Shown here piece by piece: positions 30,232 through 37,481 of a stretch of DNA of 37,797 nucleotides. Source of the stretch: a virus; IMG/VR virus record IMGVR_UViG_3300025687_000136, positions 1 through 37,797 of that record; one strand, written 5' to 3'. Each line of letters opens with the position of its first letter. Position 1 is the first letter of the stretch. The translations under genes were made by a program, and so were the position numbers. The notes under the pieces are model-generated. The model worked only from the letters and a program-made list of their open reading frames with translations. It was not told where the DNA came from and ran no database searches.

Positions 30232-31075
30232 CGCGGATCATCCAATATTCGCTTGGCTTTCCACGGAACGGCTCTAAGTCTGCATCTGGACATAGTTTTT
30301 TAACCGCGTTTGCATAGCTGATGGCGCCTTCTTTTTGCACAAGCGATACAGCCAACGAACCAATTACAGCCTTTTTACTTGCGCCAACCGCTTTGATTAA
30401 CGCCTCTTTCGCCGACTTTAAATTGGATTCAGCCTCGTCATAAGCAATTTTTGCCAGCTTGTAATCCTCAGCTAAATCAGGCGCGTTAATCTCAGTAACT
30501 TTGTCCATCAAGTGAACGGGATTGTCGATCTCAAGCAAGAATCGCTCGTAAAAATCGCGCAGTTTAGGCAAGTTTTCGTCAATCCACTCTTGATTAAAAT
30601 GCACGTATTCTAGCTTGCTAGCGTGCGGGGCCCACTGAAAAAACGCACAGATGCCAGTGCCAGTTACTAACATTTCAATTTGCATTTGCGCGTAATAGTG
30701 CGGTTGTTCATCAAGCGTCTTGAATTCACCGCAATTCATACGGCTAAACGGACATTTAACTTCGACAACGCCATTTGCATAAAATCCATCTGGACTAGCA
30801 CCAAGCCAGTCCTCGTATGTGTGGAATCCAGTCTCTCTAATATCGCCGATTTCGCAAGACAGCTCAAACAGCGCGTTACTTTCGTTTGCAACACCCCACT
30901 GCGTTGCAGCATTACCAGTGAATTCGCGCTCAGCGCCGTGGTATTCGCGCACCATCTGGCGCATTACGTCACTTTCATTGCGATATGGGTCAAACCCCAA
31001 TATTGCACCAACTGACGAGCCAGTAACTCGACCTTTTCGCTTTTCAAACCACTCTTTGCTGCGTTGTTGTTCCAT
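30224..31075 (-). CDS. YqaJ-type recombination exonuclease
   Basis: A 283-residue lambda-exonuclease-like nuclease (YqaJ family). Features: RSKEWFEKRKGRVTGSSVGAILG at the N-terminus, Glu65 (WGVANESNAL), Asp96 (GASPDG), Glu105 and Lys107 (VVEVKCP), then QPHYYAQMQIEML, the usual Gln/Tyr motif. It resects dsDNA ends 5' to 3' for single-strand annealing by the Sak4-like protein. AAGGGGTG precedes the ATG. A terminator separates it from the SSB gene, so part of its expression may be by readthrough. Confidence 0.88.
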   Translation of the reverse strand: MEQQRSKEWFEKRKGRVTGSSVGAILGFDPYRNESDVMRQMVREYHGAEREFTGNAATQWGVANESNALFELSCEIGDIRETGFHTYEDWLGASPDGFYANGVVEVKCPFSRMNCGEFKTLDEQPHYYAQMQIEMLVTGTGICAFFQWAPHASKLEYVHFNQEWIDENLPKLRDFYERFLLEIDNPVHLMDKVTEINAPDLAEDYKLAKIAYDEAESNLKSAKEALIKAVGASKKAVIGSLAVSLVQKEGAISYANAVKKLCPDADLEPFRGKPSEYWMIRDV

Positions 31076-31095
31076 GGTTCACCCCTTATCTAGTT

Positions 31096-31117
31096 AAAAG
31101 GCGGCATTTCTGCCGCC
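31096..31117 (-). terminator. Intrinsic terminator between ssb and yqaJ
   Basis: In the - direction GGCGGCA-GAAA-TGCCGCC is followed by TTTTAACTA. It would reduce transcription from the Sak4/SSB pair into the nuclease and helicase, giving more annealing proteins than nuclease. Confidence 0.75.
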
Positions 31118-31126
31118 ACAAATTAG

Positions 31127-31621
31127 TTATACAAAAAAGTCATCATCTGCTGGCTTTGCACCTTGAGGCGCTGGCGTAGACGACCGCTTGACCACCGGAG
31201 CAACAGCGCTAATCCAGTTACCCTTCTTGTCATCAATTTCCCAAACTTCGATTCGGATAATCATAGGCTTGTTGCATAGGCACAGCGCCAATTCCATGTC
31301 GGTAGGCTCTTTCCCTGACGCTACTAGACGACCACCAGCGTTAGCGTCAATTGCAGCTAACATGCTTAGCGCTTTGTCGCGCTTCTTATCGTCTGACTCC
31401 TTTACCTTTAGCTTCTGAAAAACTTTGCGGTTCTTGTACTCGCCGTAAATAATCGACCAGCTTAGAGAAATGTAATTATCTCCTTTGTACTCGTCCCACT
31501 TTGCCTCGTCAATGATTGCGCGAGCCTGTGTTTTGGCTGGTATTGGTTCCATTGCTTTTGCAATTTCAAATTCGCCGCTGGTAGATAGTTGGTTGTTATC
31601 TGATAAATTCCAAAATGACAT
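31127..31621 (-). CDS. Single-stranded DNA-binding protein (DUF669-like)
   Basis: A 164-residue protein with the organisation of phage SSBs of the DUF669 type: an OB-fold core (AKWDEYKGDNYISLSWSII, RKVFQKLKVKE, KPMIIRIEVWEID), then a Pro-rich linker (STPAPQGAKP) and an acidic tip, DDDFFV, equivalent to the DDDIPF tip of bacterial SSB that recruits partners. It directly follows the Sak4-like gene; Sak4 annealases are known to work with a cognate SSB. AGGAG lies upstream of ATG 31621. Confidence 0.82.
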   Translation of the reverse strand: MSFWNLSDNNQLSTSGEFEIAKAMEPIPAKTQARAIIDEAKWDEYKGDNYISLSWSIIYGEYKNRKVFQKLKVKESDDKKRDKALSMLAAIDANAGGRLVASGKEPTDMELALCLCNKPMIIRIEVWEIDDKKGNWISAVAPVVKRSSTPAPQGAKPADDDFFV

Positions 31622-31625
31622 AGTG

Positions 31626-32384
31626 CTATGCTCCTAAAGATGCAATAAAGTTTTTGAATGGATTAACGCTTTTTTCAAAAGCTAATTCTTGTTCGATGCC
31701 GTAGCGGTTCTTACTCACGTTTGCAGCGCTAGCGTGACAAACAATAACGCGGCCTCCTGTTGAAATTGCTTTCTTGCGCTCGCCATCGCCTTTTAAAAAT
31801 GTTTCTAGCTTAATGAAGCCAACGAGGTCGCTATCATCAACATAGGGTGCGGTGCTTTTCTTGCCAAGCCGCAAGTTATAGCGAGTGTACGGCTCTTGGT
31901 CCGGAAGTTCGATTGTCTCTGTGTCAGCGTGACCAATAAAGACAACGTGCATACCACGGCGCTCATTAATCATGCCGCAAGCCTTGCGTACACGCTGATG
32001 CAGTACGCCAACAGCCGCCAAGCCAGCGCCATATCCGCCCAAGGCTTGGTTGATTGACTTCGGGCTTTTTGGGTCGCTGTCAATCACGTGCTGAATAAAC
32101 ATGCGCTCTAGCGCTGTGACAGAATCAATTACTAATGTTTTGTAATCGTGTTCGTCTTTCAACACCGCCATTAATTGCTCCCATAGTGCCTCAACACTGG
32201 TTAGCATTGGTAGTGCATCAGGGCGCTCGTTAACTGGAATTGACTGCATACCATCTTCCGCACGGATGAATAACGGCTTCGGAAATGTTGCGGCTAGTGA
32301 GGTTTTACCTAACCCTGCATCACCCAATAGCGTGCAAATAATTGGGCGGTCTTTTGGTTTTTCAATTGTTGATAGTAACGACAT
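31626..32384 (-). CDS. Sak4-like RecA-type ATPase (single-strand annealing)
   Basis: A 252-residue AAA_24/RecA-fold ATPase. Walker A is GDAGLGKTS, close to the N-terminus (ICTLLGDAGLGKTSLAATF); a Walker B-like strand is YKTLVIDSVTALERM, followed by VVFIGHADTETIE. This is the layout of Sak4 phage recombinases, small Rad51-like proteins that anneal ssDNA. ATG 32384, with GAAGGAGG upstream, is chosen because the longer frame to 32447 would start inside the promoter's -35 box. It forms a set with SSB and YqaJ. Confidence 0.85.
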   Translation of the reverse strand: MSLLSTIEKPKDRPIICTLLGDAGLGKTSLAATFPKPLFIRAEDGMQSIPVNERPDALPMLTSVEALWEQLMAVLKDEHDYKTLVIDSVTALERMFIQHVIDSDPKSPKSINQALGGYGAGLAAVGVLHQRVRKACGMINERRGMHVVFIGHADTETIELPDQEPYTRYNLRLGKKSTAPYVDDSDLVGFIKLETFLKGDGERKKAISTGGRVIVCHASAANVSKNRYGIEQELAFEKSVNPFKNFIASLGA

Positions 32385-32418
32385 TTTATTGCCTCCTTCT
32401 TTCTTCTCAACGGTGTCA

Positions 32419-32447
32419 AATTTAGAGCATGTGTTTTCATGTGTCAA
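32419..32447 (-). promoter_or_regulatory. Strong promoter for the - strand recombination operon
   Basis: On the - strand a consensus TTGACA (32447-32442), 17-bp spacer, TAAATT (32424-32419). A second TTGACG-17-TATCAA lies upstream (32491-32463) and overlaps the operator half-site. Transcription starting near 32412 excludes the longer reading frame of the Sak4-like gene. Confidence 0.75.
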
Positions 32448-32475
32448 CTATATTTTTCAAAATTGATAAAAATAG

Positions 32476-32503
32476 TTTCCTAAACCGTCAACTATGCTAC
32501 TAT
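32476..32503 (+). promoter_or_regulatory. Promoter and operator half-site before the small HTH gene
   Basis: TTTCCT, 16-bp spacer, TACTAT with TG before it. The spacer holds AACCGTCAAC (32483-32492), the same 10 bases that form both arms of the palindromes at 27010 and 27720. A regulator binding this site would control both divergent operons. Confidence 0.6.
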
Positions 32504-32531
32504 AAGCAAAACTTAATTAGAGGCATAAAAA

Positions 32532-32723
32532 ATGAATAATCTAACGCTTGAAGAAATTGTGGCAAGGTTGCGTCACGCCAATTTGAGCAAGGTCGCAAGG
32601 GCTACAGGACTAAGCCGCCAATACATTTCTGGCATAGCCAGCGGCAGAAATACAAATCCAAGCCTTAACGTATTAAAAGCATTAACAACAGCACTAAACG
32701 GAGAGATCAATGATAAATCATAA
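32532..32723 (+). CDS. Cro/CI-type small HTH protein
   Basis: A 63-residue protein that is almost only an HTH: LEEIVARLRHANLSKVARATGLSRQYISGIASGR, then a helix (NPSLNVLKALTTALNGE). Small Cro-like regulators of this size bind operators as dimers. The gene is the first of the + strand replication operon and faces the recombination operon across a shared control region, as in immunity regions, but no second full-length repressor is adjacent. AGAGG precedes ATG. It is the better candidate to bind AACCGTCAAC sites. Confidence 0.82.
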   Translation: MNNLTLEEIVARLRHANLSKVARATGLSRQYISGIASGRNTNPSLNVLKALTTALNGEINDKS

Positions 32724-34953
32724 CGACTATTTTGACGCAGGCTATCGGATTTTTGGAATATACAATGTGGTCGATGGTGTTTGTGGCTGTGGCGATGAGA
32801 ACTGCCAAGCCATCTACAAACACCCTCGCGTTTCTCGCTGGCAAGCTACGCCAAACTGGTCAGAGGAACAAATCGAGATAATGGAAATGACGGGTCAGTT
32901 CAATACTGGCTTTGGAGTTGTTGTCGATGGCGTGTTAGTGGTGGACGTTGACCCGCGAAATGGCGGCGATGAGTCTTACTCAAGATTGTGTCAAGATTTT
33001 GGCGACCTAACGGCAAAATCAGGTTTTGTTGTTAGGACTGGCGGCGGCGGCCTTCATGTTTATTTTAAGCTTCCAGAAGGCGTCAAGCTTGCTACCAAAA
33101 ATGATAAGTACCAAGGCATTGACTTTAAATCAAGCGGCTACGTTGTCGGCTGTGGCTCAATGCACAAAAGCGGCAATGTTTACGAAAAACTAAAAGGCAG
33201 ACCTGACGAGCTAACTGATTGCCCATCAGAACTCATCGCCATGCTTGAAAAGCCAACTAATACCTGCCCGGCTATGGCAGCTAGCAATGATGTTAACGGA
33301 ATCATTGAAATGCTGTCTTATATAGATCCAGACTGCGATTATGACAAATGGGTTTCCGTAGGCATGGCAATCCATCACGAGACAAGCGGCGAAGGCATAG
33401 CGCTATTTAATGAGTGGAGTGCTAAAGGCAAGAAATATTGCGGCTATGAAAAAATAGAGCATAAATGGCATTCTTTCGGCAAGTCGCAAAGCGTTGTCAC
33501 CATGGGCACGTTGCGCCATCTTGCAGAAGAGGCGGGGTGGCGCGAATCCGTAACATTCGAGAGCGATTTAGCAACCGAGCCTAGCAGCGAAGCCACAGAA
33601 CCAGACGAAACAAGCCTTGGGTTATACACCGAGATTTACGACTGGATTAATGACCAATGCAGATTCCCGCGCCGCAACCTTGCTAAAGCAGCCGCACTAT
33701 CAGCGTTGGCAAACATTGGAGGTATGCGATATTACGATGAGCTGTACGGCGCCACTGCCAATATGATTATGTTTTGCGTGGCTGGCTCTGCTACTGGCAA
33801 AGAAGCTGTGCAACAAGCGCAGATAGCTTTACACGCAGCGGCGGGTTTAAGTAGAGCGACATACGGCTCCATAAAATCAGAGCAAGAAATTTATCGCAAC
33901 GTTGTTGAGCACCAACCTGCTCACTACATTATTGACGAATTCGGCATCATGCTTAAAAAGATTGTTAACGCTTCAAATCGTGGCGGCGCCTCCTACCTTG
34001 AGGGTGTTATCGGCGCCATCATGAGCATTTACTCTAAAGCCAACAAAACGTTAATACTGGGTGCAGACGTTGCTAAGGATGTGGTTGCAAAACTTGAGGC
34101 GCAAGCGTCAGCAATAAAAAAAGCCATGTCTGAAAACAATCCGCCACTTGGCGCTGAGCAAATGCTGGATAGCATTAAAAACCTGCTTAACGACATACTA
34201 ACCAACGGAGGCGTTCAGCGCCCATTCTTGAGTATTGTTGGCTATACAACGCCAGTAACATTTGACTCGCTAATGAGCTATGAGCAAGCTACCAACGGGA
34301 TGCTTGGACGCGCACTGATATTTAAAGAGCACGACAACAACCCACGAGCAAAGCGCGGGTTCAAAGAGCGCGAAATGCCTCTCAGCTTAGCCATGAAACT
34401 AAAACAGTTGGCGAGTGGAGGCAATGCCGATACCGGTAACCGTGGACGCATAGAAGTACGCGACAGACTACCAATCAAAACTGACGCAGAAGCTAGGCAG
34501 CTTTTAGAACACTTGGAAGACGTTTACTACGAGTTAAGCGCATACCACCTAGACAGTACTGGTCTCGAAGCCATCTCGCGCCGTGGCTTCGAGCAAGTGC
34601 TTAAAATCAGCTTGGCGTTGGCCATTGGAAAAGACGATAAAACGCGTTGCAAAAACTGCGTACTGTTTGCTCATGAGCTTGTGTCTCAAGACATTGACCT
34701 AAAAACCATGCTGGCATCTGCAAACATAGCAGACGAGCTAAAAGACAAATCCAGCGCCCTGCTGAATAAAGTCGCTGGCGTGTTGTCCAAAAGCACAGGC
34801 CAAACTTGCTCATCTATTGTTAAGCGGTTCCGAATTTATACAAAAGAAGAAGTACAACAAGCGCTAGACCACCTGGTTAAAAGCAAAAAAGCCTCAGCAT
34901 CAGAAAGCGGCGAACATCGAGGAAAAACAATTACACGATATTTTCTTGCGTAA
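32710..34953 (+). CDS. Prim-pol / primase-helicase
   Basis: A 747-residue replication protein. N-terminal prim-pol domain: CxCxxxxC zinc-like motif (25-32) with KHP, VVDVDPRNGG with Asp79/Asp81 (metal ligands), GGGGLHVYF with His116, and FKSSGYVVGCGSMH. A PriCT-2 domain follows at about 197-245 (SYIDPDCDYDKWVSVGMAIHH). The C-terminal half is a helicase-like ATPase with a Walker A variant GSATGKE (359-365) and IIDE (407-410). It probably primes and unwinds at the adjacent origin. It overlaps the HTH gene by 14 bp and ends at a strong terminator. Confidence 0.88.
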   Translation: MINHNDYFDAGYRIFGIYNVVDGVCGCGDENCQAIYKHPRVSRWQATPNWSEEQIEIMEMTGQFNTGFGVVVDGVLVVDVDPRNGGDESYSRLCQDFGDLTAKSGFVVRTGGGGLHVYFKLPEGVKLATKNDKYQGIDFKSSGYVVGCGSMHKSGNVYEKLKGRPDELTDCPSELIAMLEKPTNTCPAMAASNDVNGIIEMLSYIDPDCDYDKWVSVGMAIHHETSGEGIALFNEWSAKGKKYCGYEKIEHKWHSFGKSQSVVTMGTLRHLAEEAGWRESVTFESDLATEPSSEATEPDETSLGLYTEIYDWINDQCRFPRRNLAKAAALSALANIGGMRYYDELYGATANMIMFCVAGSATGKEAVQQAQIALHAAAGLSRATYGSIKSEQEIYRNVVEHQPAHYIIDEFGIMLKKIVNASNRGGASYLEGVIGAIMSIYSKANKTLILGADVAKDVVAKLEAQASAIKKAMSENNPPLGAEQMLDSIKNLLNDILTNGGVQRPFLSIVGYTTPVTFDSLMSYEQATNGMLGRALIFKEHDNNPRAKRGFKEREMPLSLAMKLKQLASGGNADTGNRGRIEVRDRLPIKTDAEARQLLEHLEDVYYELSAYHLDSTGLEAISRRGFEQVLKISLALAIGKDDKTRCKNCVLFAHELVSQDIDLKTMLASANIADELKDKSSALLNKVAGVLSKSTGQTCSSIVKRFRIYTKEEVQQALDHLVKSKKASASESGEHRGKTITRYFLA

Positions 34954-34963
34954 AAATCATGGC

Positions 34964-34993
34964 AAGGCTACTATCAAGTAGCCTTTTTTTTTG
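34964..34993 (+). terminator. Strong intrinsic terminator after primase-helicase
   Basis: AAGGCTAC / GTAGCCTT with loop TATCAA, followed by eight or more T. It ends the replication operon before the non-coding region. Confidence 0.9.
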
Positions 34994-35033
34994 CTTGTTT
35001 TGTGCGTTAAATTTTTGTAACGCGACTGTTAGT

Positions 35034-35269
35034 GCGAACTTTTTGTTCGCATTGGAAATTGGTCTGAAAGCCTTTAAAAATGCGGTGTACAATTGTTAGT
35101 GCGAACGTGCGAACAACGCGAACACCGAGACGATAAAAAAGTTTTTCAGGCTTAAAATTTCAAAAACGTTCGCGTTGTTCGCATTGACAGAAAACAGTGA
35201 AATAACTTAGCAGAATCAATAGGTTACAACGCGAACGAAAAGTTCGCATTGAGTTCGCATTGAGTTCGC
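35034..35269. repeat. GCGAAC / GTTCGC iteron cluster
   Basis: Eleven copies of GCGAAC or its complement occur here: 35034, 35045, 35101, 35109, 35118, 35168, 35177, 35231, 35242, 35253 and 35264. The last three form an 11-bp tandem repeat GTTCGCATTGA. Several are paired as inverted repeats (GCGAAC-TTTTT-GTTCGC). This is a dense array suited to initiator binding. Confidence 0.85.
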
Positions 35270-35277
35270 ATTGAATG

Positions 35278-35315
35278 AAACCCTGCTCCGATGAAAATCG
35301 GGCGGGGTTTTAGTG
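35278..35315 (+). terminator. Bulged hairpin with T tail
   Basis: AACCCTGCTCCGAT-GAAA-ATCGGGCGGGGTT pairs with one bulge and ends in TTTTAG. It may stop a transcript crossing the iterons, or be a structural element of the origin. Confidence 0.55.
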
Positions 35316-35330
35316 TTTCTACTGGAAAAC

Positions 35331-35426
35331 ACTCTTATGAAATAAGAGTTTAATATCTCTATAATAATAAAATACTTATATGGATTGTATACAATATACA
35401 GTCTTAAAGTTAGTGAGTACTAACTT
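35331..35426. other. A/T-rich stretch with perfect inverted repeats
   Basis: ACTCTTAT-GAA-ATAAGAGT (35331-35349), the palindrome ATTGTATACAAT (35384-35395) and AAGTTAGT-GAGT-ACTAACTT (35407-35426) lie in a strongly A/T-rich stretch. It would be a natural DNA-unwinding element next to the iterons. Confidence 0.6.
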
Positions 35427-35791
35427 ACATATTGTCAGTGTCTAGAAGTATAGCGATGACGCATTGAATATCCAACGGTAATTCGTACAGGTTGTTAGAT
35501 GGTGCTGTTTGGTTGTGTTGTCTGGTTGTGCGGTTGGTTGTGTGGTTGGCGGTGGAGTTGGGGGCTAGTTGAATGGAGTGGTGGAATAGCCCTAAAACAC
35601 AACAGAATCGATTTTGAGAGGTTTTAGCGGTTAGTTGGTGCGATTTATCGTCTAGCGTAGATATAAATGAGTCTGACGCGTTGCAGGAGTTTTGTTTGTA
35701 AAACGTTGGGATTGCTTAAAACAAAACTGGTCGGACTTGTTAAGTCGGCAAATTAGTGTAAAGTTAAATCATCAACAGCGAGGAGAATGAA

Positions 35792-36316
35792 ATGAAAATA
35801 TCTGCATCAATACTTAGAGAACTTAATGCGTGCAAATCTGGATATAGCAGCTTTGTAAAAGTTCACGGCGAGTCTGAGATTAACTTTTCTGAATGTGTTG
35901 CGTCTGGTAGCAACAGTGTAAGCGACTGCCTGTGGTTTATCGGCAAGCAAAATTTAAGCGAGCAACAGCTAAAAGACGTAAAGCTGTTTGCAGTGTGGTG
36001 CGCCGAGCAATGCTTGCCAATTTTTGAGAAAAGCGTGCCGACAGATGATAGACCAGGAAAGGCGATAGAGGCGGCAAAAGTCTTTATAGAAAATCCGACT
36101 GACGAAAACAAACGCGCTGGCAGCGCTGCTGCCGATGCCGCTGCCGATGCTGCCCGTGTCGCTGCCTATGCTGCTGCCTATGCTGCCTATGCTGCTGCCC
36201 GTGTTGCTGCCTATGCTGCTGCCTATGCTGCTGCCTATTTTTCCAGTGCTGATGCCTATTCTGCTGATGTGCAACTAGCAGAGTTGGCGAGAATTGTTAA
36301 GAGTTGGGAGGTGTGA
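35792..36316 (+). CDS. Protein with Ala/Tyr-repeat C-terminus
   Basis: A 174-residue protein. Residues 1-105 form a helical domain (AVWCAEQCLPIFEKSVPTDDRPGKAIEAAKVFI) with the 'CAxxxxP...DxRPxxAIEAA' look of putative immunity-type/phage accessory proteins. Residues about 110-160 consist almost only of Ala, Tyr, Asp and Arg in repeats such as AAYAAAYAAYAAARV. The end (ADVQLAELARIVKSWEV) is a normal helix. GAGGAG supports ATG 35792. It opens a + strand operon after the non-coding region. Function unknown. Confidence 0.65.
   Translation: MKISASILRELNACKSGYSSFVKVHGESEINFSECVASGSNSVSDCLWFIGKQNLSEQQLKDVKLFAVWCAEQCLPIFEKSVPTDDRPGKAIEAAKVFIENPTDENKRAGSAAADAAADAARVAAYAAAYAAYAAARVAAYAAAYAAAYFSSADAYSADVQLAELARIVKSWEV
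36124..36240 (+). repeat. GCTGCC/TATGCT low-complexity repeat
   Basis: A run of GCTGCC, TATGCT and CGTGTT units encodes the Ala/Tyr helix of the 35792 gene. Its trinucleotide-based periodicity is open to expansion and contraction without frameshift. Confidence 0.8.
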
Positions 36317-36318
36317 AA

Positions 36319-36543
36319 ATGAAATCACTACAAGAATTTCTGGACGACACGCCAGAAGAATATTTAGACATGGCCATCGAGCGCGTGCAGCAATCACCTG
36401 ATGCGTTTTTGGTGTTGAGCGAGGTGTATCTGGAAGGGTATATATTCAGGAGTTCAGTCACAACGATGAGGAAAGCCGTACAAGCTGAACTGGTAAAAAT
36501 CTACGAGGAATTGCAAGATGCGGAAGCGCAACAAAAAATATAA
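36319..36543 (+). CDS. Hypothetical helical acidic protein
   Basis: A 74-residue acidic protein, all-helical by composition (LQEFLDDTPEEYLDMAIERV, AVQAELVKIYEELQDAEAQQ). ATG 36319 is used, with GGAGG upstream; the frame also opens with a TTG at 36304. It overlaps the next gene by 26 bp. Not recognised. Confidence 0.6.
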   Translation: MKSLQEFLDDTPEEYLDMAIERVQQSPDAFLVLSEVYLEGYIFRSSVTTMRKAVQAELVKIYEELQDAEAQQKI

Positions 36544-36973
36544 TCCGCTTAAGTCGCTACAGACGGCTGCAACGTGGGCGCTTCGTGGGTTGTGTGTGCG
36601 CAGAATCGTGGCTGATGGTGATGACGGAAAGTGCGAACTAGTGGACTACGTAAAGGGTCGCAGCGAGCCAGTGACGCCAAACGTTATGCGAGCAATAAAA
36701 GACTTGAGGCACAAATGGTCATACTTAATGGTCACGTTTGAGCAAGAGAGCAATGGAAAGATTAAGACGTTGACGGATTGGCTGCATTTTGGAACCGAGG
36801 TATTGCAGGCAGAGGTTGCAGACGCGCTAGACAATTACCACAGACAAATGCAGTGCGAGCGAACGATAGGTTTTGCCTGGCTGGCGTTTCCGGCGCCGAA
36901 CTGGGAATTATCAGAGGAAAATGACGCAGCAATGGCTAAGAAGTTGCTGCCACTTTTGGAGGTTAAGAAGTGA
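36518..36973 (+). CDS. Hypothetical protein
   Basis: A 151-residue protein with a very basic N-terminus (MRKRNKKYNPLK), a helical body (RAIKDLRHKWSYLMVTFEQE) and a Pro/Trp-containing end (GFAWLAFPAPNWELSEE). No recognised domain. It is embedded in a coupled run of four small genes leading to the antitoxin and TerS; its stop overlaps the next start (GTGA). A packaging- or replication-associated accessory role is possible from position alone. Confidence 0.6.
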   Translation: MRKRNKKYNPLKSLQTAATWALRGLCVRRIVADGDDGKCELVDYVKGRSEPVTPNVMRAIKDLRHKWSYLMVTFEQESNGKIKTLTDWLHFGTEVLQAEVADALDNYHRQMQCERTIGFAWLAFPAPNWELSEENDAAMAKKLLPLLEVKK

Positions 36974-37161
36974 ACGGACTATTACAAGCTATGGTTAGTG
37001 GCGACACTGAAACTTATAAGCGCTTAGACAGCGAGATTGAAGCGAAAATTCGTGGGACTGAGTACAAGGCAAATCCGCACGGCATGTATGCGCTGTACAA
37101 AGACAAGAACGGCGAATGGCGCGAGAGTGCGACAAAGCGGAATAGTGATTTATGCGAATAA
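36970..37161 (+). CDS. Small hypothetical protein upstream of antitoxin
   Basis: A 63-residue protein (TYKRLDSEIEAKIRGTEYK, NPHGMYALYKDKNGEWRE). GTG 36970 overlaps the previous stop and is preceded by GGAGG. Its last 10 bp overlap the antitoxin start, so the two are coupled. It bears no resemblance to RelE, YoeB, Doc or other known partner toxins, so it should not be called the toxin without test. The end of a second allele lies at 1-32. Confidence 0.6.
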   Translation: MNGLLQAMVSGDTETYKRLDSEIEAKIRGTEYKANPHGMYALYKDKNGEWRESATKRNSDLCE

Positions 37162-37403
37162 TCAGTATTAGCGAAATGAAGTTAAACGCTGCAAATTTGC
37201 GTGACGAAATCGGCGACAATACGCTATTTGTCACGCAAAACGGGAACCAATCACTAGTTGTGATGAGCGATGATAGTTATGCGGCTATGATGCAAAAGCA
37301 CGCCGAACTTGGCGCGGCGATTGATGATTTATGGCCGGATGACGAGCGAATTAACGCTATTGGGCAGAATGGGAATACTGGGGAGCATTACAAAGGCGCC
37401 TAG
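37152..37403 (+). CDS. Phd/YefM-like antitoxin, second allele
   Basis: An 83-residue protein identical to the copy at 23-274 except at three positions (residue 11 Leu for Ser, residue 24 Thr for Ala, residue 51 Ala for Ser), although many synonymous bases differ. The mostly synonymous changes imply purifying selection and hence a functional protein. Context is complete here: it is coupled to the 63-residue gene upstream and followed by the terminator and the TerS promoter. Confidence 0.75.
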   Translation: MRIISISEMKLNAANLRDEIGDNTLFVTQNGNQSLVVMSDDSYAAMMQKHAELGAAIDDLWPDDERINAIGQNGNTGEHYKGA

Positions 37404-37412
37404 CGCCTTTTC
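37392..37412 (+). terminator. Intrinsic terminator overlapping antitoxin stop, second allele
   Basis: AAAGGCGC-CTA-GCGCCTTTT. The arms are conserved with the first copy and only the loop base differs. Confidence 0.7.
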
Positions 37413-37481
37413 AACTTTAGGTTATTTTGCTAGTATTTGAGTGCGCAGGCTGTGCTTGTGCAACTAATTAGAGGTTTGTCA

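Larger units (their letters stand above)
34994..35791. other. Non-coding region, candidate replication origin
   Basis: About 800 bp without a supportable gene. In order it contains an iteron cluster (35034-35269), a hairpin (35278-35312), an A/T-rich part with perfect inverted repeats (35331-35426) and a G/T-rich part (35490-35570). An origin beside a prim-pol gene would be expected to hold such elements. The final 50 bp carry TTGTTA-16-TAAAGT and GAGGAG for the gene at 35792. Confidence 0.6.

Noticed and set aside
34994-35791. tRNA genes or a small protein gene in the long non-coding region
   Set aside because: No cloverleaf with a plausible anticodon arm was seen, and frames are short without ribosome sites.
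35969-36274. - strand frame rich in Gly/Ser (SIGSSIGSNTGS)
   Set aside because: It is the complement of the Ala/Tyr repeat of the + strand gene.
36970-37161. Toxin partner of the Phd/YefM antitoxin
   Set aside because: The 63-residue protein has no RelE, YoeB, Doc/Fic or PIN features. Coupling alone is not enough to call it a toxin.
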